Assembly (NCBI GenBank): GCA_938003955.1
Contig: CALKXE010000153.1
Span: forward strand, 1-53,038
DNA: 53,038 nt
Source of the DNA: an uncultured Saprospiraceae bacterium
GTDB taxonomy: Bacteria; Bacteroidota; Bacteroidia; Chitinophagales; Saprospiraceae
Direction of reading: 5' to 3'
Position 1 is the first letter of the stretch; each line of letters begins with the position of its first letter. The position numbers and the translations under genes were made by a program. Under the pieces are notes generated by a model. That model saw only the letters and a program-made list of their open reading frames with translations, ran no database searches and had not been told where the DNA came from. Positions 39,668 to 47,014 of this stretch are shown here, piece by piece.

Positions 39668-42307
39668 ATGGAGATATCAAAAAAGTATACCCCTTCAGAA
39701 ATTGAAGGCAAATGGTATGAGCATTGGATGGAAAAAAACTACTTCCACTCTGAGCCAGATGAGAGAGAAGCATACAGTATAGTCATACCTCCACCGAATG
39801 TCACTGGCGTCCTTCATATGGGACACATGCTAAACAATACAATCCAAGATATCCTAATCAGAAAAGCCAGACTAGATGGTAAAAACGCTTGTTGGGTTCC
39901 CGGAACGGATCATGCATCAATAGCAACAGAAGCAAAAGTCGTAAAACTTCTAAGAGAGAAAGGAATAAAAAAATCTGATCTAACAAGAGAAGAGTTTCTA
40001 GAACATGCGTACGCGTGGAAAGAGGAATATGGCGGAAAGATACTAATGCAACTTAGAAGATTGGGTGCCTCATGCGATTGGGAACGTACTGCGTTTACCA
40101 TGGATGAGATCAGATCAGAAGGAGTACTCAAAGCATTTGTAGATCTATACAATAAAGGAAAACTATATAAAGGCCTAAGAATGGTCAATTGGGATCCTGA
40201 AGCGCAGACCGTACTATCAAACGAAGAAGTAATACATGGTGACGAGACGACAGAGCTCTTCCATGTAAGATATCAGGTAGAAGGTACAGATGATTATATC
40301 ACCATAGCTACCACAAGGCCGGAGACAATCATGGGAGATAGTGCAATCGCTGTCCACCCAGATGATCCTCGATACGCCGCTATGAAAGGTAAGAAGGTCA
40401 TTGTACCAATGGTCAATCGTGTAATCCCGATCATATTTGATGATTATGTAGACATGGAATTTGGAACTGGAGCTTTGAAAGTGACTCCAGCACATGATGT
40501 GAATGATTACGAAATCGGAAAACGACACGATCTAGAAGTAATAGATGTTATTAATGACAACGGAACTATAGCTGAAGCGGCTCAGGTATTTGTTGGAGAA
40601 GATAGATTCAAAGCTAGAAAGTCAGTCAAAAAAGAACTGGATAAGTTAGGGAACCTTGTATCTACAGAGAATTACAATCACTCTGTAGGAAGATCTGAAA
40701 GAACGAATGCTGTCGTAGAACCAAAGCTATCGCAGCAGTGGTATGTAAACATGGAGTCTATCGTAAAACCTGCATTGGATGCGGTAATGACAGATGAAGT
40801 AGAGTTCTTCCCTAAGAATCAGAAGAACACATACAAGCACTGGATGGAAAACATCCGTGATTGGTGTATCTCTCGACAGTTATGGTGGGGACACAGAATA
40901 CCAGCTTGGTACTTAGGTGAAGATACTTTCGTAGCAATGAATGCCGAAGAAGCTCTTGCCCAAGCCAAAGAAAAGACTGGAAACGCTGATCTGAAAATAG
41001 AAGATCTAAGACAAGATGAGGATGCACTAGATACTTGGTTCTCTTCTTGGTTGTGGCCTATTACATTGTTTGATGGATTCAACTCTAGAGAAGAATTAGA
41101 TTACTACTACCCTACTTCTGTACTCGTTACTGGATGGGATATTATATTCCTATGGGTTGCCCGTATGGTAATGGCTGGATACGAATGGGAAGGTAAGCGA
41201 CCGTTCGATCACGTATACTTCACGGGAATGGTTCGGGACCAGAAAAGAAGAAAGATGAGTAAGTCATTGGGTAATAGTCCTGATGCTATTGGTCTTATCG
41301 ATAAATATGGTGCCGATGGTGTAAGATTCGGAATGTTGAGCAGTTCGCCAGCTGGTGGAGATTTACTTTTTGATGAGAAACTATGTGATCAAGGAAGTAA
41401 ATTCAGTATGAAGTTATGGAGTGCCATGGGTCTTCTTAAAAACATGCAGATCGATGACACTAAGAAATCTAATGATGTAGATTTACTTGCTACGAAATGG
41501 CTGAATCATAAAATGAATGCTGTAGTTGCGGAAGTAGAACAAAACTTCAAAGAATATCGTCTTTCGGAAGCATTGACTACATTATATTCTTTTGTATGGA
41601 ATGACTTCTGTTCTTGGTATTTAGAGATGGTGAAGCCTCCATATGGAGAAGGAATGTCTGCAGAGACAAGAAACATGGCGCTTGATATATACGAGCAGAT
41701 ATGTATTATACTTCATCCGTTTATGCCGTTTATTACAGAAGAGATCTGGCACTTACTTAAAGAAAGAGCTGATGGAGATGACTGTATCGTAAGTTCATAC
41801 CCAAAAGCAGCTGAATACGACGCAGCATATCTTAAAGTAATAGACCAAGCTAAAGATGTAATTAGTAATGTAAGAGACATCAGAAACAAGAATGGCCTTA
41901 AGATGAAAGAAGAACTTGATCTGTTTGCTATAAAATCGGATTCAATGACAGCACTTCTATCTACAGATGGTGTATCTGACATGATTGTTAAACTAGGCAA
42001 TCTTAAAGGAATAACTATTACAGATGACGAGAATGTGAATGGAGCAAGTTTCATATCGGGAACTGAAAAATTCATCGTGGGGATGGAACAGAATCTTGAC
42101 ATTGACGCTGAAATAGAAGAGAAAGAAAAGGAACTTGAATATCAAATAGGATTCGTAGGAAGTATCAACAAGAAATTATCCAACGAAAGGTTTGTTAGTA
42201 ATGCTCCTGAAGCTGTAGTTGCCAATGAACGCAAGAAAATGGCAGATGGCGAAGCTAGGATTAAGATCTTAACCGAAGAATTAGAGAGATTGAAAGGAAT
42301 GAAGTAA
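39668..42307 (+). CDS. valS: Valyl-tRNA synthetase
   Basis: 879 residues from the ATG at 39668, which matches the usual start MEISKKYTPSEIEGKWYEHWMEKNYF; the frame is open further upstream but does not look like ValS. The HIGH motif is in PPPNVTGVLHMGHML. The connective editing domain (TTRPETIMGDSAIAVHPDDPRY) follows. The KMSKS motif is RRKMSKSLGNSPDAI. The anticodon-binding domain has the family's SWYLEMVKPP and HPFMPFITEEIWH. The C-terminal arm is a coiled coil (EEKEKELEYQIGFVGSINKKLSNERFVSNAPEAVVANERKKM). It charges tRNA-Val and edits threonine. Confidence 0.97.
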   Translation: MEISKKYTPSEIEGKWYEHWMEKNYFHSEPDEREAYSIVIPPPNVTGVLHMGHMLNNTIQDILIRKARLDGKNACWVPGTDHASIATEAKVVKLLREKGIKKSDLTREEFLEHAYAWKEEYGGKILMQLRRLGASCDWERTAFTMDEIRSEGVLKAFVDLYNKGKLYKGLRMVNWDPEAQTVLSNEEVIHGDETTELFHVRYQVEGTDDYITIATTRPETIMGDSAIAVHPDDPRYAAMKGKKVIVPMVNRVIPIIFDDYVDMEFGTGALKVTPAHDVNDYEIGKRHDLEVIDVINDNGTIAEAAQVFVGEDRFKARKSVKKELDKLGNLVSTENYNHSVGRSERTNAVVEPKLSQQWYVNMESIVKPALDAVMTDEVEFFPKNQKNTYKHWMENIRDWCISRQLWWGHRIPAWYLGEDTFVAMNAEEALAQAKEKTGNADLKIEDLRQDEDALDTWFSSWLWPITLFDGFNSREELDYYYPTSVLVTGWDIIFLWVARMVMAGYEWEGKRPFDHVYFTGMVRDQKRRKMSKSLGNSPDAIGLIDKYGADGVRFGMLSSSPAGGDLLFDEKLCDQGSKFSMKLWSAMGLLKNMQIDDTKKSNDVDLLATKWLNHKMNAVVAEVEQNFKEYRLSEALTTLYSFVWNDFCSWYLEMVKPPYGEGMSAETRNMALDIYEQICIILHPFMPFITEEIWHLLKERADGDDCIVSSYPKAAEYDAAYLKVIDQAKDVISNVRDIRNKNGLKMKEELDLFAIKSDSMTALLSTDGVSDMIVKLGNLKGITITDDENVNGASFISGTEKFIVGMEQNLDIDAEIEEKEKELEYQIGFVGSINKKLSNERFVSNAPEAVVANERKKMADGEARIKILTEELERLKGMK

Positions 42308-42332
42308 TCTTTTCTTCTTTTGATTAAAATAT

Positions 42333-42368
42333 AGCCCTCAATGCAGAATTTGTATTGAGGGCTTTTTT
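42333..42368 (+). terminator. Intrinsic terminator after valS
   Basis: Perfect arms AGCCCTCAAT (42333-42342) and ATTGAGGGCT (42353-42362), then a T run. It lies 25 bp after the valS stop. Confidence 0.9.
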
Positions 42369-42408
42369 ATGGTTTTCTAATTTAAATTTTGAGCTCTACT
42401 AAGAATCC

Positions 42409-42475
42409 GTTCTCGATGCTTTAGCTTCGAGTTGCAGTTGAAATCGAAAAAAAAGGAAACTAAAGCATCGAGAAC
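42409..42475. repeat. Perfect 16-bp inverted repeat element
   Basis: GTTCTCGATGCTTTAG at 42409-42424 and its exact complement at 42460-42475 flank 35 bp that include a TTCGA...TCGAA pairing. No frame is inside. It lies between the valS terminator and the convergent coiled-coil gene. It is not followed by a T run. It may be a REP/MITE-like element. Confidence 0.65.
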
Positions 42476-42491
42476 TTTGGGTTAAAATGGT

Positions 42492-43418
42492 CTATGAATT
42501 GAGTACATACAAACGTTTCTCTTCAGTTAGTACTTCAATCCTTTTATTACTTTTTTCATCATCAAAACTAAGGGTTGCTATGATTCTAAGCACCTGTTCT
42601 TGACCTGACTCTAGAGATGCTTGTGCCGATTTTAGCTTATTCTTCAAAACCCAGTCAGTAATAAGGTTTTGGTGAAACGAATCGATAAATGCATCATATT
42701 TATACATACTAGGTAATTCATATTTGTTGTATATGTCACTCATCTCTTTGTCTAGTTTTTTAATATAGACTTTTACTTGGACAGCATCTTTGATCGCTTT
42801 ATTAAGTAATTGCTTTTTTGAGTATGTCATTCCATCGATTGCATATGCTCCAAAATTATCCATACTCTTCAGATAATGAATAGCCTTCTTAAGGTGAGTT
42901 CTCGTAATATTAGCAACTTCGACTGCCTCTTTTATTTCTCGTTTGAGGAGATTTAACCGTTCAATCTCGCCATTTAGTTTTTTGATCATACCGTTATGAT
43001 CCCCATTATTATATAGAATCTTTTGCTCTTTTACTTTGAGGTAATAATCTCTCATTTTTTTGAGATCGTCTTTCTCATCAACTTTTTTCCTAAGTATTCC
43101 CTTTTCGTATTCAAGCAGTTGAATTTCATGTGCAATTGCATTGTATTCCAATACCGCTTGCAGGTATTCTTGACGCTCACGTTCTAACTCTAGTTCTCTA
43201 TTGCCTAATATCTTTGCAAACAAAAAATGCTTAGACATCTTTTCAAGCTTCACAACATCTTGATGTTCTACATGCATAATGTTTCGATGAATATCTAGAT
43301 CAGAATATAATGCATTAAGATCATGCTCAATTACTAAAAGTCTGACATCAGCCCTCTCTGCCAAAAAATAAAGCTCAGCAATTTGCTCAAGTTTTTCTGC
43401 AATATTATCAAGATTCAT
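42492..43418 (-). CDS. Coiled-coil protein, unknown function
   Basis: 308 residues without a signal peptide or membrane segment. Heptad-rich helices run through most of the length, e.g. ERQEYLQAVLEYNAIAHEIQLLEYEKGILRKKVDEKDDLKKM (about 85-125) and GEIERLNLLKREIKEAVEVANITRTHLKKAIHYL (about 150-185). A more varied segment (NFGAYAIDGMTYSKKQLLNKAIKD) sits at about 195-220. I recognise no family. It is probably a cytoplasmic structural or adaptor protein. It ends just after the inverted repeat at 42409 and starts 85 bp after the VPGCxT gene, so the two may be co-transcribed. Confidence 0.75.
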   Translation of the reverse strand: MNLDNIAEKLEQIAELYFLAERADVRLLVIEHDLNALYSDLDIHRNIMHVEHQDVVKLEKMSKHFLFAKILGNRELELERERQEYLQAVLEYNAIAHEIQLLEYEKGILRKKVDEKDDLKKMRDYYLKVKEQKILYNNGDHNGMIKKLNGEIERLNLLKREIKEAVEVANITRTHLKKAIHYLKSMDNFGAYAIDGMTYSKKQLLNKAIKDAVQVKVYIKKLDKEMSDIYNKYELPSMYKYDAFIDSFHQNLITDWVLKNKLKSAQASLESGQEQVLRIIATLSFDDEKSNKRIEVLTEEKRLYVLNS

Positions 43419-43503
43419 ATAATAAGGTTTGGTTTCGCAATATCGAATATATCAAAGATAAACCAGCCATTTAGAAAATGATGAGTATAAGATATTAGAA
43501 TGC

Positions 43504-44532
43504 TTATTTTGACCCTAATATCTTATGCCATAAATCATTAAAGTCTTTATCAATTACATCCTCTTTTACAATCTTCCCATCTTTGATTAGTTGCAATAAT
43601 TCTAATTGCCTCGGGGACAGATATTCAACAGGTGAGATTTGTTTTGAAATTGCTGTGTTGACTTTAAGAGCTTGAAGATTTGTCATTGGCAGATGCCTGA
43701 ATTCTGATTTATAAATATAATATTTAGGCTCTCTATCAGCTTTAAACGCCCCTTCATTCTTCGTTAGAATATTATATTTTTTTGCGATTTTTTCTTCTCT
43801 TTTATCATTGGTATATATCGCATCTGCACACCGTTGTTCTTGTGCGAATAATATCAGTTTCTCTTCCGAGACTTTACTTGCATCATATTTCACTTTAACG
43901 ACCTCTGTCCCATCCATAAAGCCAGCATTGGTTGAGACAACTCCATCCAGACTTCCAAGATTCTTCTCCCCTGACCAAAAACAGTACATAGACAAATGTG
44001 TTTCTCGTAGATCTACTGCTGTGACTTCTTTATACAATAAATCCAAATATTCAGGAATTAGCTGTCCACTTTCTATGATGCCATTACTGATAAATGATAC
44101 TAGATTTGCCATATCGTATTTACCATTGAGCCTTTTAGTTATATCCTTTTCGGAATTCGGGTCAATTATTCTAGAGACAGGATTATTCCATGAGGGCTCA
44201 TCAAACTTCCTTAGGATAGCTCCATCGGCTCCTCTTTTATTATTGTAGATTGCTAATGGGACGAAATAGGTTTCTATTGCTTCTACAATAAATGGATGTG
44301 TCAATAAATCATTGCCATAGTTCCGGCAAGTAGCACATCCCGGCACTTCTTGAAACAAGATAAAAACAGCCTTATTTTCAGACGTTGCCGTTGCGATGGC
44401 TGTCTCATAAGATCGAGTCCAATTCACATCTCCTAGCTCCTCTGGGAAGCTTGGAGCTTTGAGCCATTGTTGTCCATGAACCACCAATCCAGAAAAAAGA
44501 AACACTATAACTATTATGACATATCTAAGCAT
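43504..44532 (-). CDS. VPGCxT thioredoxin-like protein fused to an MsrA-like domain
   Basis: 342 residues. The signal peptide ends VVHGQ (about residue 21). A thioredoxin-like domain covers about 35-165 and has EVPGCATCRNYG in place of the usual WCxxC (Cys66, Cys69). This fits the VPG-C/U-x-T thioredoxin-like group, some of which are selenoproteins; here the codon is an ordinary cysteine. Residues about 180-270 look like MsrA: YCFWSGEKNLGSLDGVVSTNAGFMDGTEVVKVKYDASKVSEEKL, with Cys184 in the CFW position. The C-terminus has the MsrA-like SPRQLELLQLIKDGK. A periplasmic methionine-sulfoxide or redox repair role is inferred. Confidence 0.85.
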   Translation of the reverse strand: MLRYVIIVIVFLFSGLVVHGQQWLKAPSFPEELGDVNWTRSYETAIATATSENKAVFILFQEVPGCATCRNYGNDLLTHPFIVEAIETYFVPLAIYNNKRGADGAILRKFDEPSWNNPVSRIIDPNSEKDITKRLNGKYDMANLVSFISNGIIESGQLIPEYLDLLYKEVTAVDLRETHLSMYCFWSGEKNLGSLDGVVSTNAGFMDGTEVVKVKYDASKVSEEKLILFAQEQRCADAIYTNDKREEKIAKKYNILTKNEGAFKADREPKYYIYKSEFRHLPMTNLQALKVNTAISKQISPVEYLSPRQLELLQLIKDGKIVKEDVIDKDFNDLWHKILGSK

Positions 44533-44565
44533 ATTACCTATTTGTATTTATAATAGAACGAATTA

Positions 44566-44573
44566 CAAATATA
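44566..44573 (-). promoter_or_regulatory. -7 promoter element of the VPGCxT gene
   Basis: TATATTTG on the minus strand matches TAnnTTTG, 33 bp before the ATG. Confidence 0.45.
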
Positions 44574-44774
44574 TTTTAAATATGTATTACTATCCACCTG
44601 AAATGTCCATTCAAAAACAATCTTTCAAAAAACACACAATAGTCATTGCAATAATTTCGCAGATAATCTCATCTACTAGTAATATATTCTGAAGCATTTA
44701 CATTTTGAATCAAAAAGAAAAATCACTCCAATGTTAAAAAATAAATAATTACACTTTTTTCTATTTTTCGGCAC

Positions 44775-44782
44775 TACATTTG
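44775..44782 (+). promoter_or_regulatory. -7 promoter element of the PKD lipoprotein gene
   Basis: TACATTTG matches TAnnTTTG. The leader to the ATG at 44857 would be about 68 nt and includes a small hairpin. Confidence 0.5.
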
Positions 44783-44856
44783 CGTTTTTAAAACGTTAGT
44801 AATACTTACTCCGGTAAGCCTCGTACACAATTATTTAATTTAAAAACTATAATACA

Positions 44857-45672
44857 ATGCAAAGCATGAAAGAATTAACAAAATCATTATTCATGGCCAT
44901 CACATTATTCGCTGGTCTAGGACTTTTTATCACAAGTTGTTCAGATGATGAAGTGCTTCCAAAAGCAAGTTTCACTTCTGAGGCTACAGAATTAGTAGTA
45001 GCATTTACAAGTACATCTACTGATGCTACATCTTACAGCTGGGATTTCGGTGACGGTAATACTTCTACTGAAGCGAGCCCTTCTAACACTTATGAAGCTG
45101 CAGGAACTTACACTGTAAAATTAACAGCAACAAATGATGATGGAAGTGATACAGCTGAAGAGGAAGTAACAGTAGAAGGTGGAGCTGTTGTTTCTAATAA
45201 CATTAATTTAACATGGGAAACAGACTCTGGTGATGCTGCAGTTGATGCTTTCTTCGATGGATTTGGCGAATATGCTACCGAAAGAATTGCAAACCCAGAC
45301 ATGAATGGTAACACCACTGGCTTCGTTATGAAATTAACAAGAGGTACAGGCTGTGAATCATGGGGAGGAGTTGGACAAGGATTAGCTAATAGAGTTGATT
45401 TTTCTTCACAACCTACAACGATCTCATTAGATGTATGGGGTGACGCTACAGATGTTACTTTAGTATTGGAGAACAACGCATTCCCGGATAATACGCCGTT
45501 GTTTGCTAAAAAAGTTGACATGACAAAGTCAAACGAGTGGGAGACATTGACATTTGACTTTTCTGGTGGTGTAGCTGGAGAAACTTACGGAAACCTTATC
45601 TTATACATAACAAGAGATCAAGCTGGATGTAATGACGAAGTTTACTATGTAGATAACTTAATCCAAGGATAA
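44857..45672 (+). CDS. PKD-domain lipoprotein
   Basis: 271 residues; a second ATG nine bases in is equally possible. The lipoprotein signal has lipobox FITSC, so the mature protein starts with Cys at about residue 28, followed by SDDE, an acidic +2 region typical of surface-exposed Bacteroidota lipoproteins. A PKD domain covers about 35-108 (YSWDFGDGNTSTEASPSNTYEAAGTYTVKLTATN). A second all-beta domain follows (about 115-271) with WETDSGDAAVDAFFDGFG and closing strands YYVDNLIQG, like a carbohydrate-binding jelly roll. The function is probably glycan or surface binding. Terminator downstream. Confidence 0.88.
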   Translation: MQSMKELTKSLFMAITLFAGLGLFITSCSDDEVLPKASFTSEATELVVAFTSTSTDATSYSWDFGDGNTSTEASPSNTYEAAGTYTVKLTATNDDGSDTAEEEVTVEGGAVVSNNINLTWETDSGDAAVDAFFDGFGEYATERIANPDMNGNTTGFVMKLTRGTGCESWGGVGQGLANRVDFSSQPTTISLDVWGDATDVTLVLENNAFPDNTPLFAKKVDMTKSNEWETLTFDFSGGVAGETYGNLILYITRDQAGCNDEVYYVDNLIQG

Positions 45673-45699
45673 GATAGAATTTAATATCTAAGATTAATT

Positions 45700-45738
45700 T
45701 AAGGATGGGTATCTAATTGGATGCCCATCCTTTTTTGT
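45700..45738 (+). terminator. Intrinsic terminator after the PKD gene
   Basis: AAGGATGGGTATC and GATGCCCATCCTT pair around a short loop, with one G-T or mismatch, followed by TTTTTT. Confidence 0.85.
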
Positions 45739-45884
45739 TTCCAGGTATACTAGATGCTTGAGATATTATATAAAGTGATCGCCAACTAAACCCAAGTAGG
45801 AATACGCAGTCTTATTACCTTATCAACTTTAAGCTTGAAGGTTATAAATATCAATGGAATTGATTTGTTATTCAATACTCAAAA

Positions 45885-46640
45885 TCAAAGTACTTTAAGG
45901 TATTTAACGACTTGCTCCATAAAATCTTCCTTTCGTCTTCTTGCTACGGGAGCATTAGACCCATCACTTAAGACAACGGTACCGTCTTTTAGATATCTGG
46001 TAATATGGGAATTATTAACCAAATGGGATTTATGAGTACTAAAAAAACCGTAACTCTCTAGCATATCTCTAAATACTCCTAGGTTATAGGAACTTACAAT
46101 AACCTGTCCGTCATTGAGAAATATTTTAGTGTACTTCTGCCATCCTTCACATCTGATGATCTCTTCTATTTTCACAAATTCATATGCGTTCGCACCAGGA
46201 ATAGCGACCTTAGTCTTCTGATCTCCAATATGATTAAGGTTATGCTTTAAGACTTCATACTTGGCTAACCTAGAGCGATTCTCAATCCTAGCTTTAGCTT
46301 TCTCTACCGCATTTAATAAGCTCTCGGTCTTGACTGGCTTAAGAATGTAATCCACGGCACTCACCTTCAGCGCATCAAGTGCATATTCATTAAAGCCGGT
46401 AACAAAAATAATCTCAAAGTCAATTTTATAGAATCTAGATAACATATCAAAACCTGTTTCTCCTGGCATTGCAATATCAAGAAAAACCAAATCTGGCTTT
46501 AGCTGAGTTATCTTTTCGAAACCTTCTTTAGCATTAACCGCTTGACCTAATATATTTACATCAGGACAATACTGTGCTAGTTTAATCTTAAGGACTTCTC
46601 TTAACTTCTGTTCGTCATCTATAATGAGCGCATTGATCAT
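45885..46640 (-). CDS. LytTR-family response regulator
   Basis: 251 residues. The receiver domain (1-120) has IIDDEQKLREVL with the acidic pair Asp8-Asp9, the phospho-acceptor Asp55 in LVFLDIAMPG, and the switch lysine in YILKPVK. The LytTR DNA-binding domain covers about 150-250 (IEEIIRCEGWQKYTKIFLNDGQVIVSSYNLGVFRDML, FFSTHKSHLVNNSHITRYLKDGTVVLSDG). It belongs to the LytR/AgrA group. The LytS-type kinase ends 374 bp upstream on the same strand and is the natural partner. Targets are unknown. Confidence 0.95.
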   Translation of the reverse strand: MINALIIDDEQKLREVLKIKLAQYCPDVNILGQAVNAKEGFEKITQLKPDLVFLDIAMPGETGFDMLSRFYKIDFEIIFVTGFNEYALDALKVSAVDYILKPVKTESLLNAVEKAKARIENRSRLAKYEVLKHNLNHIGDQKTKVAIPGANAYEFVKIEEIIRCEGWQKYTKIFLNDGQVIVSSYNLGVFRDMLESYGFFSTHKSHLVNNSHITRYLKDGTVVLSDGSNAPVARRRKEDFMEQVVKYLKVL

Positions 46641-47014
46641 AATTAAAAAGTGATTTTGGCTTCAAAGGGATTATGCTCTCAATATATGGAAAATCTATAC
46701 CTAATTTCTAGCAATTAAACCAATGGTCGATTTTGGAGAACAATCGGTCAGTTTGATTTTCCCGTAAACAAAAACAGTGATATTTCAATTGAAGAAATAT
46801 CACTGCATCATTTGGAAGGTTATGTAAAAACTATAAAGGGTGTTTTTGGTCTGCTTCCTGTTACGAAACTACAATATCCTATCGGAAAGAAAAAATAATA
46901 CCTCTGGATGACTACAAAAAGTAAAAACTAAAACTCTTTAGTGACAATTGGGCACATATTTAGGGCTGCTGTTATAACTTTTGATTCGAATACTAATATA
47001 TGCGAGTGTATAAG
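46641..47014. other. Gap between the kinase and the response-regulator genes
   Basis: 374 bp with no convincing frame. It holds the perfect hairpin at 46776 and two similar TTGATTCGAAT motifs (about 46982 and 47019), one at the end of the kinase gene. A promoter for the regulator could lie here, but I could not fix one. Confidence 0.5.
46771..46804 (-). terminator. Terminator-like hairpin between kinase and regulator genes
   Basis: Perfect 11-bp arms AGTGATATTTC and GAAATATCACT (46776-46786, 46794-46804). On the minus strand GTTTTTG follows, so it probably ends or attenuates the kinase transcript before the regulator gene. Confidence 0.65.

Larger units (their letters stand above)
44533..44856. 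other. Divergent intergenic region between the VPGCxT and PKD genes
   Basis: 324 bp without a gene. Besides the two promoter boxes it holds a CGTTTT-T-AAAACG palindrome (44784-44796) and a small CTTAC-TCCG-GTAAG hairpin (44805-44818) in the leader of the PKD gene. I saw no known riboswitch. Confidence 0.5.

Noticed and set aside
43697..44340. Selenoprotein with a UGA codon in the VPGUxT motif
   Set aside because: The codon at the key position is an ordinary cysteine codon, and no in-frame stop or SECIS-like structure is seen.
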